Of a DNA stretch of 64,000 nt, positions 35,993 to 45,300 are shown in pieces. The notes beneath the pieces are model-generated. The model was not told the DNA's origin. It made no database searches and saw only the letters and a program-made list of their open reading frames with translations. Within the stretch, counting starts at the first letter, position 1, and each line of letters opens with the position of its first letter. A program made the position numbers and the translations under genes. Where the stretch lies: assembly GCF_963678635.1 (NCBI RefSeq), contig NC_087065.1, positions 9,256,267 to 9,320,266 on the forward strand. Reading direction: 5' to 3'. This DNA comes from Symsagittifera roscoffensis (lineage: Eukaryota > Xenacoelomorpha > Acoela > Convolutidae).

Positions 35993-37125
35993 GTGACTGA
36001 ACCAGCAAACGAAGGTACTTCGACACTGGAACCTCCGTCAGCTTTTGCGGAAATGAAATGGAATTTGCCGGAGAGCAGCTCTCCGGGCAATTCTAAAGAC
36101 AATGAACAAAGACTCCTCATGGAATCACCTCATGGCCAGAGGACAGAGAATGTTCGCCTGGTGCATGATCGGACTGACTCGCGAGGAATATGATTCAGAA
36201 GAAAGGAAGAGATCGAAAGAAGAAAAGGTCTTCCTGATGACGAGCATGAGGGATTTGATAATCCAAGAGGGAATGTCAGTAGCGTGCGCGAAGCGGAGAG
36301 ACGCTCTGTTTCATCCGATTCATGATAGAGCAAATTTCAGTGCCAGCATTGAATACTGGTGTCAAGATGCTGAGAGAAGGTGATGAACGAGCGAAAGCCT
36401 TACTCTTGCTAGCACTGCTAGATATACATCAAAGCAAACCAATGAGGGTGAACATGAAAGAACCCGTGAAGCTAGAACCCATGAGGAAAATAGACGAAAT
36501 CAGGAGATTCTCAAACAAGGAGCTGAAGCCTACTAAAGAATCTATGGGAGCACTGTCAAAATCCAATGAATACTGTGGACCGATCAGAGAGAAGTCATAC
36601 AGTTACGTGTCCTGAGTCATAGGGATAGCGTACAACCCGTTTCTCAGTGAAGGCATACGCGATTACTTCTTTGATTACGAGCAAGCAGTGTTGCTAAGAT
36701 TCTGGACGTCTAGAATTGCGACAATAAGAAGCGCTGCTAATCCGCAGACCAAGCTGGGACTAGTCTTAGAAGAAAAAGTAGCTGCACCTTCCGTGCCAGA
36801 ATCCGACAAACGAGTTGATTTTGGATTGGGATTCTCAGATGAATTACTGAGAACGAGCTTGATGGTAGTGTGGGAACTTATGAGACCATCGTGGTGTCCT
36901 AGTCCCAATGCTGATTCGATACTACTTACAACACAAGATGTGCAGAGGGAACTAAATGCGGACTGTAACCTGCGTGATCTTAATATCATCTATAATGTGA
37001 TGACAACAGCCTCTAAGAGCAACGGGGAAGACAAAGTGGAGTTGCCTGGCTGGGTACCAGAAGACTGGGTCACACCTGGTAGCTGTCTGGCAGAAGTCTG
37101 TGGACTGGATGGTCACGTCTGTTGA
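35993..37125 (+). pseudogene. Continuation of the downstream ORF block (segment 3)
   Basis: Fragments lie in three frames: 35993-36193, 36102-36383 (MFAWCMIGLTREEYDSEERK and a Cys-containing helical stretch) and 36322-37125 with one internal TGA at 36613. The last contains YNPFLSEGIRDYFFDYEQAV, LLRFWTSRIATIRSA and VVWELMRPSWCPSPNADSI. There is no match to a family I know. The density of stops is similar to that in pol, consistent with one age of decay. Confidence 0.4.
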
Positions 37126-37255
37126 AGTCTAGATTGCGTGAAAACCCTGGAGAAACAACACAAACAGTTGACAACATTCTTTGGGAACATTCTTTGATCG
37201 CAGATTGCCATGGAGGAACTGAGGTGAAGCTAGTGACTGCGCTAAGATTCTCAGT

Positions 37256-38572
37256 ATGTTTGGTTCTTTTGAGTCACTATTGAATCTAGAACAGAAAGAT
37301 GAGATGGTCACGGCCATCAGTGTAGAAGTGTTCCCAGGAGTTTTGCAGACTGAGCAAAAACACATAGGAAAATGGAGGGAAGCGATCGAGGCGGAAATGA
37401 ACATCCGACACAGTGAAACTTATCGCAGACCATTGGGAGCGCGATATTTGGTGGGATCGACGTTAGCTCCAATGTGCAAGAGCAGATACCCAGTGCATTT
37501 TGTGGCTGTGGATTTAAAAAGTACGAGAACCATCGTGGATCAAGCCTTCTCAGTGCCAAAGTGTGTAAGACTAGCAAGAATGTCGGAAAAGTCTTATGAA
37601 TTACTGTGCAGAATATTCTCGGCAGTCCCGGAGAGAGCTAAAGAAGAGTTCGAATCGATACTGGGAAAAAATTTCATGGGATACGTCAGTGGGAACTTCA
37701 GTGACTTTGAGAGACAAAAACAGAGAGGATCAACCGTTACGGATTACAATACAGTAGATGAAAATGATGAAGTCCACCGAGTGATGATGGAAGTGGAACC
37801 ACTACTGGAAGCTTCGGGAAAGCGTAACTGGAGGAGCCTCATTTTGACATATGACAAGTTTCCTTGCCATTGCTTGCTGCAAACATGGTGGTACCCCGAA
37901 CGTAGTAATCTGGTGTTGATCTGGGACTCTGGAGAGCTGCTCTCCATGGGTTTACCAGACTCATCACGGCCCATAACATTAGTGATAGTGGGAGTTATGA
38001 TGGCGATACGATGGCTGGAAGCTCATGTGAAGGAGAACAATAGACAGGAGGAAACGACGAGAGAAAAATTGCAGAAATTGGACTGTCTAAAAGATTTAGA
38101 TCTTTTTGAGACAATGTGCAAGATTCTGAACATTCCGATGGAAGTGAAAAAGATATGGGCAAGGAGACGACTGATGCCATGGTTTAGAGCCAACATGACC
38201 GCATGAATGTATGAGTATGCCAGGAAGCATATGTCGAAGCACGGCAGAGTGTACAGTGTGTATCAGCTGGACATTGGGATAGGAGCTTTCAAGCGAGTTT
38301 TCGTGACTCATCGGAATGCAGTGACCACCGCTGTAAAGAGAATTTCCAGGACAACTGAACGCAATGGAAGAGAGAAGGAAGAGATGTTGAAGGAAGATTT
38401 GAAGAAAAACGTGACGTTGTGTCTCCACAACAGCTTCTGCAGGAAAAGAGAATCTAACGTGGATCCCCTACCTTGTTGTAAACAAAGGTTAGAAGAGCAG
38501 GAGTGTTGGAGGACTGCTTCCAACAGCGTCAGAATAGCTAACGATCGATTTGTTCCAAGACACAGAAACTGA
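37256..38572 (+). pseudogene. Last coding segment of the LTR element, unassigned
   Basis: A nearly continuous frame of about 438 codons, broken only by a TGA at 38204. It includes FPGVLQTEQKHIGKWREAIE, YPVHFVAVDLKSTRTIVDQA, LLQTWWYPERSNLVLIWDSG and ITLVIVGVMMAIRWLEAHV. A Cys-rich tail follows with VTLCLHNSFCRKRESN, DPLPCCKQRL and QECWRTASN. One hydrophobic helix-like stretch (ITLVIVGVMMAIRWL) is present, but there is no N-terminal signal, so this is not supported as an envelope glycoprotein. The function is unknown. Confidence 0.5.
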
Positions 38573-39450
38573 AAGTGCAGAGTCAATGTCGCAGGAGGAG
38601 GAGATAGAGCATTGACAAATGGTTGGAAAACAAGATGTGAAAAGAAAGAAAATTAGAAGAATTTAGAAGTTTTAGAACTTCTAAACGACGATTAAAGAAG
38701 AAACAAAGAAGTGACGAAAGAGAAGAAGTTAAAACTCAGAATTGTTTTATGTGTGAGACAAAAACTCAAGTGAGAAACTAAGCAACCAAGTTGTAATTGA
38801 AAACTGAAAGAAAACATTTAGTTGAGTTTTGAACGTTAAAGTATTTGCTGCATTTATAAATTTGTATTTTGATTTTGGTTAGTGGCTTTAGAGAGTGGCT
38901 TTATTTAGAAAAGCTTGAGCAAAGAGTATATTTAAATGTTCTAGCCTGCATGATTGTTTTTAATCGACTAGGACAACTGATAACTTTGTGGTGACATGAA
39001 AGGCTTGATTAATCTCTTGAAGAGGGAGATTGATTCATTGTTCTTTCTAACCACAGAGTTCTTTAATTTTAATATTCAGGACAATAACAACCAAAATTTC
39101 TGGAGGGAAGAAGCATAGTAGGATAATTTTAGCTTGTTGTTTGGCAGGACTGTCCTGCAAACCAACATCTTTTAAAACCTAAGAAAAAAAAAGTTTTAAA
39201 TCAGGGCGTTGACGTTGGAAGTCAGAAAAAATGTTTTATCTTGAGTCATATCCTTGAAAGTGCAGATTAGTGAAAGAATTTGGAAGGCTATAGAAGTGTA
39301 GTATGATGACATTTATATTCTGCAGTGAATCGATATGACGTGGATAAGAGTAATTTCGTGCATTTTGTAAATTCTGTTCGATGACACTGTACCATTTTTA
39401 CGAACATTGCGAGATTCAATGGGGACATTGACAGGGCTGTCCGGTGAGTA
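38573..39450. other. 3' non-coding tail of the LTR element
   Basis: A purine-rich stretch at 38630-38720 includes a 7-bp stem (AGAAGTT/AACTTCT). AT-rich sequence follows. Near 39143 there is a perfect 7-bp hairpin GCAGGAC-T-GTCCTGC flanked by TTTG/AAAC. No gene and no clear polypurine tract are seen before the 3' LTR. Confidence 0.5.
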
Positions 39451-40281
39451 TGTGACACTCGACCAGAATGGACAAAAATGCAGATTCGGCGATTTCGAAT
39501 AGTTAGCAGCTAACCTTCCGAATTGACAGTTTTGAGAGATTAGTGACGTTATTGGGATGATTAGTCAAACGGTGAAGGTCGAGATATTCTGGAATTTTGA
39601 ATTTTTAAAAATTCGAACTGAGAAGTCGCACTTCTGAAAAACGGCAAAAACTGCCATTTTGGAAGAAAACCAGGAGAAAATCAGAACAACAATAGTTGCG
39701 ACGAAGATAACTACGAAAAAATCGAAGATCAGAATCGAAGAAAAAGCAGAGTTAGCAGAGACCGTTCCGAGTTGCAACGATTGTGTCGCTACAATCGTTG
39801 CAAGGCCGTTCACAACAACGGTGAAGGGTAGAAAAACAGCCTTCGGGAAAGAAGATAAGATTGTTATTTCCCCGGATTCAGGAATCCGGAGGGGTCTCGG
39901 GATTTGAACTGAAACTGTTTTATATTAACTTTTAGCTTACCGGTTATGTCTTGAATTGAATTTATCTAACATCTGAATTCATTTTACGAGCGCTGCAAGA
40001 GATCTAGAGTAGCCCTGTTTTTAGGAGTGACCTCGTGGTCTGGGGATACTGAGAACCAGCCATGAGCTCAATAGTTTTGCATGTAATTAAATAATTTGAG
40101 CGTTCTGATCGAAGCCGGAGAGCAGTAATGTTTTTGTCGACCCGATGTTGAGAAGACCACCAAAAGAACTGGCTTTGGTAGAGACGGTGAAAAGCATGTA
40201 GAGCTCTGTTTAGACGTTGGCCAGTCGTTTTAGAACCTTGCTTTATTTTCCGTTGATGTGTTCTTCCGGGAGAATGTAACA
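39451..40281 (+). repeat. 3' LTR
   Basis: This is the right-hand copy of the LTR, TGTGACA to TGTAACA, 831 bp. It abuts the displaced C-terminal end of the Penelope-like element. No clear polypurine tract precedes it; the preceding 30 bases are mixed (GGGGACATTGACAGGGCTGT region). Confidence 0.88.
39772..39803 (+). other. Perfect 13-bp hairpin in the 3' LTR
   Basis: This is identical in stem and loop to the hairpin at 17068-17099 in the 5' LTR. Confidence 0.75.
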
Positions 40282-40426
40282 TAGCGCAGATAATAATTGA
40301 GAAATTATAGATAGGTCAAACAACCAAACAAAATTGTTAACACTAGAGGCAATACATATCAGGAAATAGAAACCGGGCTTGAACATGCGCGATGAGTTTA
40401 GGAGCTGGGAGTTAAAACTGAAAATT
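40282..40426 (+). pseudogene. Penelope-like element, 3' end, displaced by LTR-element insertion
   Basis: Immediately after the 3' LTR, a frame reads EIIDRSNNQTKLLTLEAIHI, then KPGLNMRDEFRSWELKLKI. This is the C-terminal segment expected after the GIY-YIG core of the broken element that stops at 16746. If one copy of the TAG found at both edges is removed, the reading frame on the left runs into this frame without a shift; two stops remain in it. The two halves are therefore one element split by a 23.5-kb insertion. Confidence 0.8.
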
Positions 40427-41370
40427 TAGTCCCAAAATATTTTTGGTTTTTTATTTAAAACGTACATGTCTAAATCGAAATTATGACTGGGAAACTTCCA
40501 GACAAGTTAATTTAAAACTAATCAATTTATTTTAGAGGTTAAAAGTATTTTAATCGTAATAGTAATTTAGAGTTCAACTGTGATTGGCTAATTTTTTAAC
40601 ATGATTGTTTAGAATCAAAATATATGTGAATTTTTGTAAATAATATTTGTAAATCGATGTTTTACCGTCATTTAGATAAGTTTATTGTGAAAATCCTGAC
40701 GGTGTACATAATTGCGAAAACGTTTGAAATTTTCTTTTTAGCAAAAGTTTCTGCAATTATCATTGTTACATTATTATTCTGTAAGTATTTATCATACTAG
40801 ACAAAAATTGCATGACCTACACTTGCATCATGTTATTGCTTATCATTTTGCAATTTAAAGTTTGCAATTTTGTTAACTATCTTTTTTTTTATCTAAAGAA
40901 AACTTGGAAGTTGCTTACGCTCAAGTTTGATTTTGTGGCAAATGGTGGAAAAATGGTGGAAAAATGGGCTCTTTTCCAGTCCCCCCCCCCTTCAAATTCA
41001 ATTTTGAAAAATCTATTTAACGTTGTCAAAATGTAATGAAAATTGGCGTGATGAACAAATCGACAATTCTGAACAAATTTCTTCTTCATACTTTACAGCG
41101 TAACATCACGCATTTAGCCGTAATAACACGTAAAAGATATATAAAACTCGGTATTTTGAAAAGTGGGGGGGGGGGGGAACTGGAAAAGAGCCGAAAAATG
41201 TGAATAACTTATGGTTCCAGAAATTGACTTCAACTTTCAGAATTCGCAGCAGAAATACCCCAGACGCCGAAATAATATTTTATATGGAAGCTTTTCAAAC
41301 CATTTTTTCCGTTTGAGGTAATTGGCAAATTTTCAAATGGCTGTTTTAGGTTTCTTTTCTTATATATTTT
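40427..41370. other. Unassigned flank between the Penelope-like 3' end and TRPC4AP
   Basis: AT-rich sequence without a supported gene. It holds the inverted repeat with C and G runs described at 40967-41195. The TRPC4AP promoter should lie here or slightly downstream, but no core promoter element could be assigned. Confidence 0.45.
40967..41195. repeat. Inverted repeat ending in C-run and G-run
   Basis: GGCTCTTTTCCAGT followed by 11 C and CTTCAAA (about 40967-40996) is mirrored by TTTGAAAAGT, 13 G and AACTGGAAAAGAGCC (about 41154-41194). The arms pair over about 25 bases, with the G/C runs facing inward. The loop is about 160 bp. It may be the relic of a small inverted-repeat element. Confidence 0.65.
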
Positions 41371-41371
41371 T

Positions 41372-41606
41372 CTATCTTATTATAAAATTGAATTTAAGAT
41401 GTCTTGGATGCTTCAAAGTAAAGACTCAACCGTTTATTTGCGGTTGAGTCAAAGAAAATATTTAACTGGTGCTCCAATTTAATTTCCTTGCGATCATTGG
41501 GGAAAAAATTCATCGAGTGTCCTCCTGCATCAGGAAAAGGAGGCTGGGAGGTATTGGAATGCCTACATAGCTTAAATGCTTCCTTTTGGGAAATATATGA
41601 CAGCTT
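41372..41606 (+). pseudogene. Broken duplicate of TRPC4AP exon 1
   Basis: TTCTATCTT, then ATAAAATTGAATTTAAG, then ATGTCTTGGATGC, and about 200 bp of coding sequence match 41974-42203 almost base for base. A 5-bp insertion (CCAATTTAATTTCC against CCAATTTCC in the intact copy) shifts the frame after about 26 codons. The copy ends at GACAGC and runs into a dispersed repeat rather than into the rest of the exon. It therefore cannot encode the normal N-terminus. The offset is 601 bp before the insertion and 596 after it. Confidence 0.85.
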
Positions 41607-41640
41607 AGTGTTTTTTTTAAAAACCTTCTTTTTTTTCGAA

Positions 41641-41886
41641 GCCGCAAATATTGGTGCCACTTTTGGGACTCCTTTGCAGCTTTTTGATAGCATGCGCTTT
41701 GACATTCGATTAGTAATAAGTCAACACAATTGATTCATCTTAAAACTTGCAAAGCGATTGTATTAGTGCGAAACTTCTTTTTTTCCAAGCTAAGTCGCAA
41801 ATATTGGCGCCACTTTTGGGGCACCTTTACAGCTTTCTGATAGCATGTTCTTTGACATTCGATTAGTAACAAGTTAACACAGTTGT
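41641..41886. repeat. Two copies of a dispersed repeat between exon 1 and its duplicate
   Basis: GCAAATATTGG, GCCACTTTTGG, then AGCTTTTTGATAGCATG and CTTTGACATTCGATTAGTAA occur at about 41645-41731 and again, diverged, at about 41800-41886. A third copy lies in TRPC4AP intron 4 at 44422-44513. The unit is about 88 bp. The class is unknown. Confidence 0.7.
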
Positions 41887-41999
41887 TATATGCCAGTTTG
41901 ACAATTGACAACCATCTTAGATGACTTCAACTTTTCACATGTAATCAGGACAGTTCATGTATGTTTAGTTTTCTATCTTGTTATAAAATTGAATTTAAG

Positions 42000-42318
42000 A
42001 TGTCTTGGATGCTTCAAAGTAAAGACTCAACCGTTTATTTGCGGTTGAGTCAAAGAAAATATTTAACTGGTGCTCCAATTTCCTTGCGATCATTGGGGAA
42101 AAAATTCATCGAGTGTCCTCCTGCATCAGGAAAAGGAGGCTGGGAGGTATTGGAATGCCTTCATAGCTTAAATGCTTCCTTTTGGGAAATATATGACAGC
42201 GCAGTATGCTTGGACAAACTGCACAAAATTTATGAGCTCATTGTCGAAGACAGAAACGCAAGAGATCTAGATGAAAGTATGAAAAACAGTCCAAATGTCG
42301 AAAACCTTGTGTCTTTTG
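42000..42318 (+). CDS. TRPC4AP: TRPC4AP exon 1
   Basis: It starts MSWMLQSKDSTVYLRLSQRK; the segment LRLSQRKYLTG matches the LRQGQLTG region near the N-terminus of the human protein. The donor is GTGAGT after TTTTG. This is the intact copy of the duplicated exon. Confidence 0.8.
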
Positions 42319-45300
42319 GTGAGTTTTTTCTTAGTAAATTTTCCTAGTTCGACTGTGGTTTCATAAAAAGATTTTTGATTCGATATACGCGATAATGGTT
42401 AATTTTACGAAGGAATTGCTCCTGAAACAATAACACAAGAGCTCTTGTGTTAAAAATTCATAAATTTTTAACGCAACTGTAAGGTTGTCCAAAAATATGT
42501 CAAATTGTTTCAGGTGGGGTTCAAGTATTGCAAAATCTTGTTCTGGAGCTTCCTTTCAATTTCGAATCCACTGGCAAAACAGAAGTGCAAAAGAAGAAAG
42601 AATTGGAAACGTACGACAAAGTGCGTTTTCTCGCAATCCAATTACTGCATACACTGTCTACCTCAAGTCCCCTTAGAAACGATATTCTCTCAAAGGCGAG
42701 TTGAATTGTATCTCTAATGTCTTTTCATTTGAGCAAACATGATGTAAAGACCAGCCCAGTAAAGATTGTAATACCAGAATTCATAAAAGAAACAAATTAG
42801 GATGTTTGAAAAACACCGGAAATAATTATTTTCTTAAAGTTGAGTAGTTTTAGTGAGGAAGTATAATTTTATTTGCTTCATGGAAATGAAATTGTCCTCA
42901 TGGCATGTAATCTAATCGATCAAAAATGGCAAAAATATAGGAGTAATACCATGCTAGTCATGTGTAATAACAGATTTTCTAATCTTTTCTCATTCGATCA
43001 ATCCATTTTCTGGTCCAGCTTTCGAGTAATCTGGATCTAATTCGAAAACTGTTGGACTATCTGGCTAACCGGCTGCTAGGCTACGTGTCTATGCTTCTGC
43101 TGGAAGACCTCATGGTGCACAGAGAGGAGCCCCTGGAACTGAGAGCTCTGGACATCGACCGACTCCTGACGAGTCTGAGTCTGGACCAGATGAGTAACCT
43201 GTGCCGGGTGCTGTCTTATACTGTAGTTGATATGGGCAGTGAGCCTGAGGAGCTGCTCTGTGCAATTGACAGGACAAAGCGCAAAGCAACGCGGAACAGT
43301 GAAGCTTGTGAAAAGGTAATAATGTCCACTTGATTTTTTCATAACCAAACCCTCAAAAACCGGGCTATTGTTGGCCAAATGAAAATGAAATAAGCAACCA
43401 AAATTTAACTAATGAAGAAGAAAACGTTTTTCAATGGCATTTTCAGCACATACCTAAAATTGGTGTTCAGAAATTTCGGCGCATTTTTGATTTTTTGCTG
43501 TTAGACTTTGAATTCAGTTCAGTTCATATCTGAATTTAGTTCGTTTCTTTTGATGACTTTTGATTTTTTCAATTCAAACGTTTCGTTTGTTAAAAGGAAG
43601 GAAAACTCCATTATCCTCAATTTAGATTTTTTATTTTTTAAAGAATGCTAAAAATGAATTGTTCTTCAATTCAGAGCTTCAAGGGCACATATTTTTCTCA
43701 AGGGCAATCGATTTTCTTGCGTTCGTTACTCTTTTCCAACTGTCAGTTGGCTATGTTTTTTGTTCACGTGTAGAACATCTTGTACCTGGCGTCTCTGCCT
43801 CGCCTGCTTGTGAGTGTGGTTGAGATAGTAGTGAGGAAGTTCGAGCCCAGCAACAAACTGTTCATGGAGTACCTGGGAGTGGCCATCGACATCCTAGAGG
43901 AAAACTCCTCCCCCGCCACCTCCCTCATCGCCTCAATCCGAATGACATATATGGCTAATCACGACAGCACAGGTACAGAGCTTTTTTAACTGCATTTACA
44001 CCAGCAAGTAGAGACTTTCAATGGGCATCCTTATTCCTTGAGTCCATCGTTTTTTTGGGCTTCTTATGTGAATTTCAAAATAATGTGTTGAGATAATTTT
44101 GCAAAATGCCATTGGAGGTTTATACTTCGGATTATTGCTAACCAAAGCTGTTTGTGTTTTGGTGAGAAATAGTTTTTTTTTGTCACCATATCGTTTGGAT
44201 CAAGTTGAAAAATAAAGGATACCTGGGACACTGACTATAAAACTTGATAGACCGATGAAAAATATAGTTAATAGCATAAATTAGATTTGGCCTTTTTCTT
44301 CTGTATTTGGTAACTTGAGTGAGAGTGATCTTCCCTAAGCCTGATTTTATAACTAGCGTCAGCTTAGTGTTTTTTTAAAAAAAAAACCTTCTTTTTTTCG
44401 AAGTTGCAAATTATCAAGAAGTCGCAAATATTGGTGCCACTTTTGGGACTCCTTTGCAGCTTTTTGATAGCATGCGCTTTGACATTCGATTAGTAATAAG
44501 TTAACACAGTTGATGCATTTTTAATTCATCAAATGAACCAAAAAAATAATTGTTCAAACCACATAAAAATAAGGAAAACTCGATTTCAGAAATTTTGTTT
44601 TGCAATTTGCATGCAAAGTTCGTGTGGATGCCTTCAGTTTGTTATATTCCAAATTATTGCTTGCAAAATTGAGTCTGTTTGTATTTGGTGCCTTTTTTGC
44701 CGAATAGCATTGCCATTTCATTAGCATATGTAGCTGGTTTGTTCGTGACTAGTGTTTGTTAGTTGTTAAGCTAGCGTGGCTGAGTGGATAGTGCGTGAGA
44801 CTCAAAATCTCTTAATTGCAGTAGGTCGCAGATTGGAATCCTACACGTAACCGAGTTTTTGCTAATTCGAGGTTTCTTTCTGCTTTTTAATATTTGTTTT
44901 GATACAGCTGCTTTTTAGTCGTGTTCTCCTTCGCCTCCGTGTTAATTAATTCATCAAATTAACCGGAAAAAAAATATTTGTTTCAAACAACGTAACAATC
45001 ATAAAAACTCGATTTCAGAAATTTTCTAACTCATATCTCGCAATTTATTGAAATGCATAAGTTATACACAATTTGTAACTGGCAAAGTTGGTGTGGATGC
45101 CTTTAGTTTCTTATATTCCAAATTATTTCTTGCAAAATTGTGTCTATTTGTATTTGGTGTCACTATTGCTGAATGGCACTGACATTTCTCAGCATATGTA
45201 GCTGCTTTATTCGTGACTAGTGTTTGTCGGTGGCTAAGCGTGCGTCGCTGAGTGGTTAGAGCTTGAGACACAAAATCTGTGGTTGCAGTTGGTAGCAGAT

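Larger units (their letters stand above)
16747..40281 (+). mobile_element. Giant Ty3/Gypsy-type LTR retroelement (23.5 kb) with extra coding modules, decayed
   Basis: Two directly repeated LTRs (16747-17659 and 39451-40281) start TGTGACA and end TGTTACA or TGTAACA. They flank a primer-binding site, a long leader, gag with two CCHC knuckles, protease, RT with YVDD, RNase H and a zinc-finger/DDE integrase with a GPF module. This is the Ty3/Gypsy order. About 9 kb of additional frames follow the integrase: a macro-like domain, an SGNH hydrolase domain and large unknown proteins. Usual elements of this type are about 5-10 kb, so this one is more than twice as long. No internal LTR pair was seen that would explain the size by a nested insertion. 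TAG occurs at both outer edges and could be a 3-bp target duplication. Every frame carries stops or shifts, so this copy is inactive. Confidence 0.88.

Noticed and set aside
32547-38572. Envelope gene of the LTR element
   Set aside because: No signal peptide, no convincing transmembrane anchor and no Cys pattern of a known envelope family. The hydrophobic stretches are short and internal.
17660-39450. Explaining the large size by a second nested LTR element
   Set aside because: No second pair of direct terminal repeats or second primer-binding site was seen inside. The downstream frames show the same degree of decay as pol.
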